From: Candidatus Bathyarchaeota archaeon A05DMB-4
Lineage (GTDB): Archaea > Thermoproteota > Bathyarchaeia > Bathyarchaeales > SOJC01
Assembly (NCBI GenBank): GCA_019685575.1
Contig: JABFQO010000008.1
Location: 1 to 64,000, forward strand
DNA length: 64,000 nt
Direction: 5' to 3'
Shown piece after piece: positions 49,740 through 58,617 of this stretch. A model generated the notes under the pieces. It was not told where the DNA came from, did no database searches, and was given only the letters and a program-made list of their open reading frames with translations. The first letter of the stretch is position 1. Every line of letters begins with the position of its first letter. Both the position numbers and the translations under genes were made by a program.

Positions 49740-50252
49740 TTGATTGAAGACGTGGAATATGCCATCCATGTGGTGCAGGAAGGGAAGGACGAGGTTAAAC
49801 TTGCTCAGATTCTTAGTGAATGTTTTTTTCCGTAACGCAGAGGCAGGTGTGTCAGTGGATGAAACGGGCGAAGAGGGATCCGTCTGGAGGTACGATTTTG
49901 GTTTGTGAGGTGGGAGGCGAAGTTGTAAGTCGGTATAGAATTCAAAGAACTTCATCTAGGCGAAGGTGTGTATGTGAAAGTAGGTGGAATGGCAGGTGTG
50001 TGCACGGGTTCTGACTATAGAAGGAAAGGCTTGATGACTAACCTCATGCAGCAAAGCCTAGAATACATCAAAAGTAAAGGCGCCGCCGTGGTCTATGCCG
50101 CTCATATTCGAAACCCTTACTACCCCAGAATCTTCTCTAAGTTAGGCTTTTTCGATGTAGAAACTGATGGAGTGTTCATGTACACAGTCGTTGACCCAGC
50201 AAAATTTCTCAAGACATCTTACCCATCATCGCTAACAGACTTAAACGATTAA
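49740..50252 (+). pseudogene. Eis-like GNAT acetyltransferase, frameshifted
   Basis: Three frames together give the N-terminal half of an Eis-type GNAT. LIEDVEYAIHVVQEGKDEVK comes first, then VCQWMKRAKRDPSGGTILVC, then VYVKVGGMAGVCTGSDYRRK with the acetyl-CoA loop and YYPRIFSKLGFFDVETDG. The first shift is at the T7 run near 49825; the second is near 49940. A following frame (50267) looks like the family's C-terminal SCP2 domain. It is a decayed gene or an error-rich assembly. Confidence 0.7.
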
Positions 50253-50266
50253 GCGGGTGGAACGGC

Positions 50267-50539
50267 TTGTTACAGATTACGCTCGAAGAAACCAGCCGAT
50301 TTTTCAAAAAAGACGACGAAACTGTTCATATCTTTCTTGCAGCAAATCAACCCATAGACTGCAAAATCGTGCTAAAAGCAAATACGCTAGCGAACATTCT
50401 TTTAGGCGCGATTGATGTTCAAAAGGCAATCGCTGACAGACCCGTATCTGTAATAACTGGGCTGAGTAAAGAAAAGACGCGTGAGCTATTGTCTACATTG
50501 TTTCCTAGGAAACAGTTTTTGGCGTTCGACTTTTGGTGA
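50267..50539 (+). CDS. SCP2-like sterol-carrier domain protein (possible fragment)
   Basis: A 90-aa frame with an SCP2-type core: FLAANQPIDCKIVLKANTLA, NILLGAIDVQKAIADRPVSV. In Eis-like acetyltransferases such a domain is fused to the GNAT encoded just upstream. Here it is out of frame by one shift, 14 bp after the GNAT stop, with its own TTG. It may be the severed C-terminus of the upstream pseudogene or a small independent gene. Confidence 0.55.
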   Translation: MLQITLEETSRFFKKDDETVHIFLAANQPIDCKIVLKANTLANILLGAIDVQKAIADRPVSVITGLSKEKTRELLSTLFPRKQFLAFDFW

Positions 50540-50546
50540 TAGTAGG

Positions 50547-50714
50547 CTATTTTTTCGTTTTCTTCTTTCTTTGTTCTTTGTATTGTTTGGCGCAGTGAGC
50601 ACAGCAGAAAACGTACTCTTTCCCGTCAATCGTGGTGCGATAAGCGGCAAACTCGCATTTGTCTAATTTAATGTTAGTCTTGCAAAAATCGCATTGAATA
50701 AATTCTGGCTTCAT
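50547..50714 (-). CDS. TRASH-like small zinc protein
   Basis: A 55-aa protein, MKPEFIQCDFCKTNIKLDKC at the N-terminus, then YVFCCAHCAKQYKEQRKK and a basic tail. The CxxC ... C ... CCxxC spacing matches treble-clef TRASH metal-binding domains. Its ATG overlaps the iscU stop by 4 bp, so it belongs to the iscS-iscU operon. It may bind zinc or other metal near the Fe-S assembly system. Confidence 0.82.
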   Translation of the reverse strand: MKPEFIQCDFCKTNIKLDKCEFAAYRTTIDGKEYVFCCAHCAKQYKEQRKKKTKK

Positions 50715-51100
50715 TTCTTCATTCCCTCATTCGCTTTTTGTTTTTTATAATAATCCTCTATCGCCGCGTGCAATCCGTCGGCGGCAAGGTTGGAACAATG
50801 CATCTTTATCGGTGGCAGACCGCCCAACTCGCTTGCTACGTCTGCACGAGTGATCTTCAATGCCTCTTCCAATGTTTTTCCTTTGGCTAATTCTGTGACC
50901 ATGCTACTGGTTGCTACTGCTGCGCCGCAGCCGAAAGTTTTGAATTTTATGTCTTCGATGCGGTTGTCTTTGACTTTGATGTAAATGGTCATCATGTCCC
51001 CACAAACGGGGTTACCGACCGTGCCTACTCCGTCGGCGTTTGGGATTTCCCCCATGTTCCGCGGGTTTCTGAAATGATCCATCACCTTTTCGGTGTACAT
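50711..51100 (-). CDS. iscU: Fe-S cluster scaffold IscU
   Basis: A 129-aa IscU/NifU N-terminal type scaffold. The three cluster Cys are in GNPVCGDMMTIYI, FGCGAAVATSSM and IKMHCSNLAADGLHAA, with the Asp of CGD conserved. Its start touches the stop of the cysteine desulfurase-like gene (1-bp overlap at 51100). It builds [2Fe-2S] or [4Fe-4S] clusters for transfer, for example to the ferredoxins and KorABC. Confidence 0.96.
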   Translation of the reverse strand: MYTEKVMDHFRNPRNMGEIPNADGVGTVGNPVCGDMMTIYIKVKDNRIEDIKFKTFGCGAAVATSSMVTELAKGKTLEEALKITRADVASELGGLPPIKMHCSNLAADGLHAAIEDYYKKQKANEGMKK

Positions 51101-52281
51101 TATTCTTTCAGCTCCTTCGGCGTTAATGGTGACATGCTTCTCAGCCTTTTAACTATATCGGGCATCACACTAACAACGTAATCTACTTCTTCTTCAGTGT
51201 TTTGCTTACCCAGCGTGAACAGCAACGAGCCGTGAGCCTCTTCGTGCTTCAAGCCTATCGCTCTTAATACGTGCGACGGCTCCAAGGTTTTAGCGGTGCA
51301 CGCTGAGCCCGATGACGCCGCTATGCCCAGCATGTCGAGGCTCAACAGCATGGATTCGCCTTCGATAAAACTGTACCTAACCGCCACGTTGTTAGGCAAC
51401 CGTTTCGTCGGATGCCCGTTCAAGAAAGAATACGGAACTGCTCCCACTAAGCCTTTGATGAACCTGTCGCGAAGCCTCGTTAACCTTTCGCTTTCAGTTT
51501 GCATTTCTGTTTTTGCTAGTTCTGCGGCTTTTCCGAATCCGACGATGCTGGGGACGTTTTCGGTGCCTGACCTTAAGCCTAACTCTTGTCCTCCGCCGTG
51601 AATCAGGGGTTCCACGACTACGCCCTTCTTGAAGTACAGCGCGCCAACTCCCTTTGGTCCGTACATGTCGTTCGAAGAAATGGTGAGCATGTCGATGCCT
51701 TCTGCTTGAACGTCGATCGGCACTTGTCCAGCCGCGGCCGTCGCATCCACGTGTAAGACTGCTTTTTTGCGGTGTACTATTTGGCTGATTTCTTTTATGG
51801 GTTGTATCGTGCCGATTTCGCCGTTGGCGTACATTATGGACACGAGAATCGTCTCGTCGGTTAATTCTTTCTCCAAGTTTTCAAGACTCACGAATCCGTA
51901 CTGGTCGACAGGCAGGAAGGTGGTTTTGAACCCGTGTGTGGACAGGTACTTGACGGGGTTGAGTACTGACATGTGTTCGATACTGGATGTGATGATGTGT
52001 GTTCCGCGGGTTCTGTTGCGGTTTGCGTAGCCTTTAATTGCCAAGTTGTTGCTTTCAGTGGCACCCGACGTGAAGATGATTGATTCCTTTCTTTCCGCGT
52101 TGATCAACTCTGCAACCTTCGCTCTTGCTTCTTCCATCGCCTTCCGGGGTTCCTGACCAAACGAATGGAGCGAAGATGGGTTGCCGAAGAACGTGTTCAT
52201 GTAGGGTAGCGTGGCTTCAATCACGCGGGGGTCGACTGGCATTCCGGCTGTGTGGTCCATGTAAATGCGTTTTGTTGACAT
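51100..52281 (-). CDS. iscS: Cysteine desulfurase-like IscS lacking the PLP lysine
   Basis: A 393-aa NifS/IscS-family protein. H103 (IEHMSVL), [20 protein letters not shown] and the Cys loop [15 protein letters not shown] are conserved. In place of the SxHK PLP-lysine motif the sequence reads [11 protein letters not shown], with D205 where Lys should be. Archaeoglobus fulgidus IscS is a known precedent with Asp instead of Lys. In that protein the Cys loop still contributes a cluster ligand. Desulfurase activity is therefore doubtful; a structural role with IscU, or sulfide as sulfur source, is plausible. Confidence 0.93.
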   Translation of the reverse strand: MSTKRIYMDHTAGMPVDPRVIEATLPYMNTFFGNPSSLHSFGQEPRKAMEEARAKVAELINAERKESIIFTSGATESNNLAIKGYANRNRTRGTHIITSSIEHMSVLNPVKYLSTHGFKTTFLPVDQYGFVSLENLEKELTDETILVSIMYANGEIGTIQPIKEISQIVHRKKAVLHVDATAAAGQVPIDVQAEGIDMLTISSNDMYGPKGVGALYFKKGVVVEPLIHGGGQELGLRSGTENVPSIVGFGKAAELAKTEMQTESERLTRLRDRFIKGLVGAVPYSFLNGHPTKRLPNNVAVRYSFIEGESMLLSLDMLGIAASSGSACTAKTLEPSHVLRAIGLKHEEAHGSLLFTLGKQNTEEEVDYVVSVMPDIVKRLRSMSPLTPKELKE

Positions 52282-52355
52282 GATTATCAGTGTGTCTTAA
52301 TTGTTTCATCTTTAAAAACTTGTTCAAAAATACACTATTACTCGAGGCAGAATTC

Positions 52356-52817
52356 GTGAGAGCAAGAACACAGATTGTCGTCCGTAAGGCAACAGCCAAA
52401 GACGCTGCAAGCATAATCAACGTGCTGAGATCGACAAACCTCCATGGCGAGGAATGGACCCGAAACGAAGAATGGGTTGAAAAGGCTTTGGACAGGTTCT
52501 TGAGAATCGATGATTATAGGGTTTTCGTCGCAGAGGTTGATGATAAAATCGTGGGGCTCGTCGGCTTGGTTGTTTTTCCATCCCTTTGGGAAGGCTCCGC
52601 TCAAGGCTTGATTAACGATTTTTTCGTGGACAAAAGGTTTCAAGGCAAAGAAGCCGGGACGAAGTTGCTCGAGGCGCTTGTTGAATGGGCGGGCACTGAG
52701 GGAATCGAGGAATTGCACGTGTCTACTGGCTGGGAAAACGAAGCGGCACGTAGACTATATGAAAAGTTCGGGTTCACAAAGAAACGGTTGTTGCTGGAAC
52801 GCGAATGCGAAAGATAG
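52356..52817 (+). CDS. GNAT-family acetyltransferase
   Basis: About 153 aa. The GNAT fold shows VVRKATAKDAASIINVLRST at the start, the strand KIVGLVGLVVFPSLWEGSAQ and the acetyl-CoA loop RFQGKEAGTKLLEAL. The end is NEAARRLYEKFGFTKKRLLL. GTG 52356 after GAGG is the preferred start; the frame is open to 52290. Related to RimI/PhnO-like enzymes, substrate unknown. Transcribed divergently from iscS. Confidence 0.87.
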   Translation: MRARTQIVVRKATAKDAASIINVLRSTNLHGEEWTRNEEWVEKALDRFLRIDDYRVFVAEVDDKIVGLVGLVVFPSLWEGSAQGLINDFFVDKRFQGKEAGTKLLEALVEWAGTEGIEELHVSTGWENEAARRLYEKFGFTKKRLLLERECER

Positions 52818-52826
52818 TTGCATATT

Positions 52827-53693
52827 TTAACCGGTTTCTGGGGCTACGATTCCATAAACTCCCAAGGTGTCTCCTTTCGGCGCTGTTTCACCCTTGAACA
52901 TTCTGATGCTTCGTGGGCGCTGAACAAAACCCATACTTTCAACTAGTGCCACAGCGTCAAGGTTCGCCGCTAGCACGCCAACGTGGACTTCGATGCTGTT
53001 TTCGTTCACGGTTTCTATGCATGTTTCGAGCAGTGCTTTTGCGGTTTCTATGTGTTTGGGCCTGCATACCCATGGGCCTATGCGGCAAACGTTGTCGTCT
53101 TTTCGGTTTATGATGTAGCCGAGGGTTTTTTGGTTTCGTTTGGCGATCCAGCAGTATTCGGCGTAGTCGTCGTGTAGGCTTTGTAGTATTCGGGTTCGGT
53201 TTGCGCCGAAGATTTTTGCGTCAAATTTTGTTAGTGTTTTTAGGTCGTTTCTTTTGAGGGGGAGAATGTTTTTTGTTTGTGTGGGGATCCATGTGTGTTT
53301 TTGGGTTTGTTTTGTGAATCTGAGTGAGTCGTATGCTTTTTTGAAGCCGAGTCGCTCGTAGAGGGGGGCGGCTTTTTGTTCGGCGTCTAAGCCTATGGTT
53401 TTTGTTCCTTTTTTCTCTAAATATTGTATTGCTTTTTTCATTAGTTGTGTGCCTATGCCTTTTCCGCGGTGTTCTGGGTTTACGATTAGTAGTCCTATCC
53501 AGCCTAGTTTGTCGTAGTTTACGGTGAAGACGTGTCCGACTTTTTGGTTTTCATGTTCGGCGATGAAGCAGCCGTTGGGTTCGTATTGGAGGCATCGTTC
53601 TATGTCTCTTTTTGTGTGTCCCCATTGTTCTCTTTTTGTGTTCTGGAGTACGTAGTCTACGTCTTGTCTTCTTAGTTGTCTGATTTTGACCAT
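52827..53693 (-). CDS. Tandem GNAT-domain acetyltransferase
   Basis: About 288 aa with two GNAT domains. The first has the intact acetyl-CoA loop EHRGKGIGTQLMKKAIQYLE and APLYERLGFKKA. The second (about 150-288) has GYIINRKDDNVCRIGPWVCR and LDAVALVESMGFVQRPRSIR, with a less clear loop. This is the layout of two-domain mycothiol-synthase-like or YitI-like GNATs. ATG 53693 is preferred over the open frame to 53726. No SD is seen, so the mRNA may be leaderless. Confidence 0.86.
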   Translation of the reverse strand: MVKIRQLRRQDVDYVLQNTKREQWGHTKRDIERCLQYEPNGCFIAEHENQKVGHVFTVNYDKLGWIGLLIVNPEHRGKGIGTQLMKKAIQYLEKKGTKTIGLDAEQKAAPLYERLGFKKAYDSLRFTKQTQKHTWIPTQTKNILPLKRNDLKTLTKFDAKIFGANRTRILQSLHDDYAEYCWIAKRNQKTLGYIINRKDDNVCRIGPWVCRPKHIETAKALLETCIETVNENSIEVHVGVLAANLDAVALVESMGFVQRPRSIRMFKGETAPKGDTLGVYGIVAPETG

Positions 53694-53829
53694 TTTTTGG
53701 GCACTGCCGTAACGGTTGTGAAACAATCTAAGCGTTGGCGGGGTTATTGGGTTTGTGGACTAGTAGAACTAATTTATAGTCATGTTTAAAACGTAGTTCA
53801 TAAAAGTTAGAAATAGAAGTCGTTAGCGT

Positions 53830-55719
53830 TTGGAGACGGTTGAAGTGAACGTGAAAAAAACTGCTTTAACGATTTTTCTGATTATTTTCTTAAGCGTTTG
53901 GGCAGGTTTTTACCACTCCGCTGGCTTCGCCAGAGCAGGGGTTTATCCGTTAAGCCCCGGCGTTATTCATGTTCCTGAGAATTATTCTACTATTCAGGAG
54001 GCTGTGAATGCCGCGTCTCCTGGAGACACGATAATCGTTGCGAACGGCACTTACAAGGAAAGGGTTATCATAGATAAACCGCTTCGGCTTGTTGGCGAAA
54101 ACCGTAGCAACACGATAATCGATGCAAGTCGTGGCGCTTACGCTGTCAAAATAACGTCAAATGATGTCACGGTAAGCGGGTTTACGTTAAAGAACACTTC
54201 GACTGACCCTTTTGTCGCTTGGGGTGGGGTATGGCTTAACAACGTGTCGAACGTGACAATCGCCAATTGCACGGTGACGCAAAACCTGCATGCGGTTTGG
54301 TTTAACACCACTCAGAACAACGTTTTTAGGGGAAACGAGTTCGCGAACAACACGTATGATTTTGGGTTTTTCGGCGAACTTCCGAGGTATTTTGTTCAAG
54401 ACATAGATTCGTCTAACACAGTGAATGGCAAGCCTATTTATTGGTTGGTAAAACAGAACGATGTCACCGTGCCTTCGGACGCTGGAATGGTTGCTGCTGT
54501 GAATTCCACTAACATTAGAGTGAAAGATTTGGTTTTGGGGAGAAACGGGCGTAGCGTATTGTTTGTAAGCACGAATAATTCTCTTGTTGAAAACGTCACT
54601 GCAACAGACAGCGAGTTTGGCATTTATCTTCTCTATTCCTATAATAATACGGTGCGTAACAACAGAGTATCTAATAGCCCACAGTACGGAATCACCTTAA
54701 CATCTTCTAACGGCAACACCGTTCGCAACAATAATGTCTCTCACGCGGGTTATAATCTCAAGTTGGTTACTTCACATCAAAACAAAATAATAGGCAACAC
54801 ATTGACAAACAGCACGGACTTTTATGGTTTGATGCTAGACGCCGGATGCCTCAACAACACAATTTCTGATAACGTGATACGTTTTAATGCGTGGGCGGGC
54901 GTCGCTTTCGACGACCAGAGCAGATGGAACCTATTCGCGCGTAATCTTGTCGAGTATAACAAGGGTTCCACGGGCGGGCTTGAGCTTTCCGACGGTAGCC
55001 GCGACAACTGGATAATAGAGAACACGTTTAGAAACAACTCCTATGGGATAAGGTGCACATGGAATGAGAACACGATAAATCAGAAGGGCATAGTTTACAA
55101 GAACAATTTCATAGACAACACCGTGCAAGTGTCCAACCTGCCGTATACAAAAAACGGCGTTTGGGACAACGGTGCTGAAGGCAATTATTGGAGCAACTTT
55201 GTTGGGATCGATGCAAACATGGACGGCATCAGCGACACGGCTTACGCTATGGACGCTTACAACGTTGACCGTTATCCGTTGATGGAGCCGTGGAGCCGCA
55301 ACCGAACCTACACGGTCACGGTTGACGACAGAAATTTCACGGTTAGCATAGTCAGTAATTCCACCATAGGCGGTTTCAATTTCGATCAGTCTCTTATGCA
55401 CGTGGCTTTCAACGTTACGGGACCAGTCGGTGCCAAGGGATTCTTCAACGTAACTATCCCAAAAATACTGCTCAACGTCAATACCCCTCCTCATCAATGG
55501 GCTATCACGTTGGACGGCAATCTCGTAACGCTTCAAACGATAATCACAGAGAACAGCACACACACGTTCTTCTACCTAACCTACGACCTTACAACTCACT
55601 ATGTACGAATAATCGGCACAAACGCCTACCCAGAATTCCCAGTCCCAGCAGTGCTTTTGTTAACTCTCATTGTCGTCACTTTAAGCGTAGCAGTGCTTTT
55701 AAGGCGAAAACGTCATTAA
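53830..55719 (+). CDS. Surface parallel beta-helix (NosD/PbH1) protein
   Basis: A 629-aa secreted, membrane-anchored protein with a signal segment at about 10-32. A beta-helix repeat domain (about 45-460) starts at STIQEAVNAASPGDTIIVAN and has many NxTxxxNxV-type rungs such as YNNTVRNNRVSNSPQYGITL. A C-terminal domain (about 495-595) is similar to that of the decayed protein ending at 26980. A TM anchor (LLTLIVVTLSVAVLL) and the basic end RRKRH finish the protein. It is probably an S-layer-associated or carbohydrate-binding surface protein; no enzyme activity can be assigned. Confidence 0.9.
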   Translation: METVEVNVKKTALTIFLIIFLSVWAGFYHSAGFARAGVYPLSPGVIHVPENYSTIQEAVNAASPGDTIIVANGTYKERVIIDKPLRLVGENRSNTIIDASRGAYAVKITSNDVTVSGFTLKNTSTDPFVAWGGVWLNNVSNVTIANCTVTQNLHAVWFNTTQNNVFRGNEFANNTYDFGFFGELPRYFVQDIDSSNTVNGKPIYWLVKQNDVTVPSDAGMVAAVNSTNIRVKDLVLGRNGRSVLFVSTNNSLVENVTATDSEFGIYLLYSYNNTVRNNRVSNSPQYGITLTSSNGNTVRNNNVSHAGYNLKLVTSHQNKIIGNTLTNSTDFYGLMLDAGCLNNTISDNVIRFNAWAGVAFDDQSRWNLFARNLVEYNKGSTGGLELSDGSRDNWIIENTFRNNSYGIRCTWNENTINQKGIVYKNNFIDNTVQVSNLPYTKNGVWDNGAEGNYWSNFVGIDANMDGISDTAYAMDAYNVDRYPLMEPWSRNRTYTVTVDDRNFTVSIVSNSTIGGFNFDQSLMHVAFNVTGPVGAKGFFNVTIPKILLNVNTPPHQWAITLDGNLVTLQTIITENSTHTFFYLTYDLTTHYVRIIGTNAYPEFPVPAVLLLTLIVVTLSVAVLLRRKRH

Positions 55720-55753
55720 GGTATCCAAAACACAGGCTTAGAGGTTAAAACAA

Positions 55754-56272
55754 ATGTGCATCGTAGGAAAAAATAAGCTACTCGAGCTTATAGAAAAATA
55801 CAAAATCATCTACCCCTTCGACTACAACCTCCTCGACGGAGACGGCTACATCCTAACCGTAAAAGAAGAAACCACCCTCAACTATTTAGAGCACCAGAAC
55901 CTTCTCTCATACGAAATCGTCTTCACCCCACCACAATACGTCGCGCACTTAACCGCCAAAAGCAAGTACGGACGCATGGGCTTATCATTCCTCAACGCCG
56001 CAAAAGTACACAGCGGCTTCGTCGGACGCCTCGCACTGGAACTCGTCAACCTCAGCAACGACCGAAAACCCATCACAATCAAACGTGGTGACCCCTTCAT
56101 GCATATAGAACTAATCACCCGTGAAGGCGAACCGTCACCATACATGGGCGAGTACCAGTTCCAATACGTCAGCGAAGACGAAAAACGCATGTACATCCCC
56201 ATAATGCGCCAAGTCTTCCCAAACTTCGACGAACTAGCCAAAACATGGCTAAAAAACAAACCCACACACTAA
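55754..56272 (+). CDS. dCTP deaminase / dUTPase family protein
   Basis: A 172-aa trimeric nucleotide-hydrolase fold. Motifs are TAKSKYGRMGLSFLNAAKVH and SGFVGRLALELVNLSNDRKP, followed by IKRGDPFMHIELI. The general pattern SxxxRxG...GfxGxxxLEL fits Dcd/Dut enzymes that keep dUTP low or supply dUMP. The typical Dcd C-terminal lid is divergent, so deaminase and diphosphatase activities cannot be told apart by eye. It starts with ATG 55754, 35 bp after the surface-protein gene. Confidence 0.88.
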   Translation: MCIVGKNKLLELIEKYKIIYPFDYNLLDGDGYILTVKEETTLNYLEHQNLLSYEIVFTPPQYVAHLTAKSKYGRMGLSFLNAAKVHSGFVGRLALELVNLSNDRKPITIKRGDPFMHIELITREGEPSPYMGEYQFQYVSEDEKRMYIPIMRQVFPNFDELAKTWLKNKPTH

Positions 56273-56380
56273 CAACCACCAGCCCAAACAAACCAAAAAA
56301 CAACAAAACACCTAATCAACCATAATCATACAAGGAAAACCGCTAGAACCGCGCGCTAAACACTTACGCCAGAAAACTTC

Positions 56381-57163
56381 TCAACTAATGTAAGTAACCT
56401 TTTCTTCTTCCATCTTGCGCATCTTCCGCGCATGCAACTCTCGGCGCTTCTCGATCTGCCTCATCTTCGCAACAATCTTCTCAGCCTTTTCAATCTCCTT
56501 GTCCAAGGCACCCAAATCCAAGTCAATTCCTAACAGTTTCTGTAAAACGGCAAGCACGCTCTTCGCCGCCTTCGGATCTGGTAAATACCCCCGCGTCTCG
56601 CCTAAAAGACACAAAGCATCAATCTTCTTAAACCGCCCCAACCCCAAAAGCAAACCAGCCGTGCCGACAACCGGGTTTCCAGCACCGCTCACCACGGCGC
56701 CCGCCTCAACCGCCTTCTTCAAAAGATCATGATTAGAAGACGCCACAACAACCTTCGGCGCCTCCTCGGTTTCCACCCTAAAACCGCCCACAGTAAAAAT
56801 GGTCTTCACACCATGCTTCTTTGCAAACTCCAGAATACTCTCAGCAACCTCATACTGACCTTCAATAGTTTGTGCTTGGCTGTCGCCGGTTAAAAGAATC
56901 AAATCGTTCTCGCCCTTCTCGTTCCGCCAATAATGAAACTCGCCGTGAAGCAACCGCACATTACCCTTCTTGTTCACCAGCACGTAGTACGGAAAATGGG
57001 GCGAATGCAACTGCGCCAACCTTTCCGCCTTCAACGTCTTCACCAAATAACGCACCGCAATCCTTCCAACCATACCTAAACCTGGCAAACCTTCGACAAG
57101 AATCGGATTTTTCAACTTCACCTTCGCTACTTCAGTAATCTTCGTCTTCAACTCACGTTGCAC
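56381..57163 (-). CDS. PAC2-family proteasome assembly chaperone homologue
   Basis: A 260-aa PAC2-family protein (COG2047), homologous to the eukaryotic 20S assembly chaperone and always near translation genes in archaea. Features are LVEGLPGLGMVGRIAVRYLV, LLTGDSQAQTIEGQYEVAES, FTVGGFRVE and CLLGETRGYLPDPKAAKSVL. The C-terminus is a charged coiled coil (ELHARKMRKMEEEK). The GTG start overlaps the nop10 end by 16 bp, closing the ribosomal operon. Confidence 0.93.
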   Translation of the reverse strand: MQRELKTKITEVAKVKLKNPILVEGLPGLGMVGRIAVRYLVKTLKAERLAQLHSPHFPYYVLVNKKGNVRLLHGEFHYWRNEKGENDLILLTGDSQAQTIEGQYEVAESILEFAKKHGVKTIFTVGGFRVETEEAPKVVVASSNHDLLKKAVEAGAVVSGAGNPVVGTAGLLLGLGRFKKIDALCLLGETRGYLPDPKAAKSVLAVLQKLLGIDLDLGALDKEIEKAEKIVAKMRQIEKRRELHARKMRKMEEEKVTYIS

Positions 57164-57321
57164 CTTTCCTCTTTCAACACGCGCCTATACTTCGCATACT
57201 TGTCGTCGGGCGAAAACTTTGCAGGATGCGGAACATGCACAACACCACCACAACTAGGACACTTGTCTCTGTTCAACGTGTATTTCCCGCAGTCTCCACA
57301 TTTCCGTAGCCAAACCATCAT
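57148..57321 (-). CDS. nop10: H/ACA RNP protein Nop10
   Basis: A 57-aa protein: MMVWLRKCGDCGKYTLNRDK, CPSCGG, HVPHPAKFSPDDKYAKYRRV. It has a zinc ribbon (two CxxC) followed by the Cbf5-binding linker helix. Nop10 supports pseudouridylation by H/ACA guide RNPs. Either of two tandem ATGs (57321 or 57318) may start it; both overlap the aIF2-alpha stop. Position between aIF2-alpha and PAC2 is the standard archaeal order. Confidence 0.96.
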   Translation of the reverse strand: MMVWLRKCGDCGKYTLNRDKCPSCGGVVHVPHPAKFSPDDKYAKYRRVLKEERCNVS

Positions 57322-58106
57322 TTTTCCCTTTTAAAAACTCCTTGCCCACCGGCTTTAGTAATCGTCTTTATCACGTTCTCAGAAGCCTTCTGCAAAGTTT
57401 TTTCTGCTTTCTTGTAATCTTCCGCCGCCACTACAATCGAATATTTAGGCGGCGCCGTAACAAAAACGCGAATGTTGCCCTCGTTCGCATCCTCAACCTT
57501 CTTCGCAGAAAGCAAAGCCTCACGAATACAACGAACCCCGTTCGGCTTGGCACACTGCAACTCCAAAGTGCCCTTAACACGAACCATGGGCAAACGAACC
57601 TTCTCTCTCGCCACAGACTCCAACGCTTCAGCAATTTCCCGAGGCACCCCCGCATTCACGAAAACTGCAGCGCCCTCACGCGCCACTTTCTCCAAGCCCT
57701 CATAAACGTCGCCGAACGCTTTCTCAATCAACACCCCCGCCTTACTGTAAATCTCCTCGAGGGGCAAGCCGAGTTTTTCGCCTGCGCTCCGCATTATAGC
57801 CTCTGCCTTTCGCCCACGCTTCCACGACATAACCTTCTCTATGCGTTCACGCTTAGTGACCCGTCTCAGCGACAAGTCCACGTGTCCTTTCTCTTCGTCA
57901 ACGCGTAGAACCTTCAACACTGTTTTTTGGCCTTCACGTACAAAGTCACGGATGTTTCTAACCCAAGAAGACGAAACCTCAGAAACGTGCAACAACCCCT
58001 CTTTCCCAAACTCATCCAACGTCACATAAGCGCCATAATCAGTAATCCTGTTAACCGTGACTATGACAAGGTCGCCTGGTTCAGGCCACTCGGGCTTTTT
58101 GGACAT
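57318..58106 (-). CDS. eif2a: Translation initiation factor 2 subunit alpha (aIF2-alpha)
   Basis: A 262-aa alpha subunit of the trimeric initiator-tRNA-carrying factor. The N-terminal S1/OB domain reads PGDLVIVTVNRITDYGAYVT, LLHVSEVSSSWVRNIRDFVR and VDLSLRRVTKRER. The helical middle domain and the C-terminal alpha-beta domain (VFVTAPPKYSIVVAAEDYKK) that contacts gamma are present. It overlaps nop10 by 4 bp and follows S27e by 23 bp. Confidence 0.97.
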   Translation of the reverse strand: MSKKPEWPEPGDLVIVTVNRITDYGAYVTLDEFGKEGLLHVSEVSSSWVRNIRDFVREGQKTVLKVLRVDEEKGHVDLSLRRVTKRERIEKVMSWKRGRKAEAIMRSAGEKLGLPLEEIYSKAGVLIEKAFGDVYEGLEKVAREGAAVFVNAGVPREIAEALESVAREKVRLPMVRVKGTLELQCAKPNGVRCIREALLSAKKVEDANEGNIRVFVTAPPKYSIVVAAEDYKKAEKTLQKASENVIKTITKAGGQGVFKREK

Positions 58107-58129
58107 GGTTATTCACCTTTTTTCAAGAG

Positions 58130-58333
58130 TTACTCCAATTCTGCCACGATTTCTCCCCGAATCTTAGCCTTTCCTCCCGAAGGCTCAGCTAAGACTGCGC
58201 CGCAGACGTTACAATTCACCGTCAACGTTGTACTGTTAAACACGATTTGTTCATTACCGCAATCAGAGCACTTCACACGCAGAAACTTGCTCCTTGGTTT
58301 AGGAATAAGCTTGTCCCACTCACTCATCAGCAT
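58130..58333 (-). CDS. rps27e: Ribosomal protein eS27
   Basis: About 67 aa, small-subunit zinc-ribbon protein. [20 protein letters not shown], then CGNEQIVFN and [16 protein letters not shown], give four zinc Cys in the standard order. ATG 58333 or 58327 is the start (GAGGTG just upstream). It lies 8 bp after the eL42/L44e stop. Confidence 0.95.
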   Translation of the reverse strand: MLMSEWDKLIPKPRSKFLRVKCSDCGNEQIVFNSTTLTVNCNVCGAVLAEPSGGKAKIRGEIVAELE

Positions 58334-58341
58334 GCCACACC

Positions 58342-58617
58342 TCACTCGATATTTAATTTCCTAAGCCGAATACCATCCTTCTGCCTTGAAAACCCGCACA
58401 CTTTGCATTTCAACCGCAAGGCCAGCTTCTTAGTAGTCTTAGCAAACCTTTTCTGAAGCGGATATTTCTGGCCACCGTAGCCTTTTTTCTCTCGTTCATG
58501 TCTCCGTTCGCCGATGGCTAACGCTCTACGCTTTCCCGCCTTGTACAAGGTTACGGTGTGCGCTTGATGGGCTTTACATTTCGGGCAGTACGTGGTAATT
58601 TCTTTAGGCACTTTCAT
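58342..58617 (-). CDS. rpl44e: Ribosomal protein eL42 (L44e)
   Basis: About 91 aa, large-subunit protein near the E site. [20 protein letters not shown] is the family N-terminus; the basic [20 protein letters not shown] region and [19 protein letters not shown] follow. The four zinc Cys are intact. It is the first gene of the L44e-S27e-aIF2alpha-Nop10-PAC2 operon. Confidence 0.96.
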   Translation of the reverse strand: MKVPKEITTYCPKCKAHQAHTVTLYKAGKRRALAIGERRHEREKKGYGGQKYPLQKRFAKTTKKLALRLKCKVCGFSRQKDGIRLRKLNIE

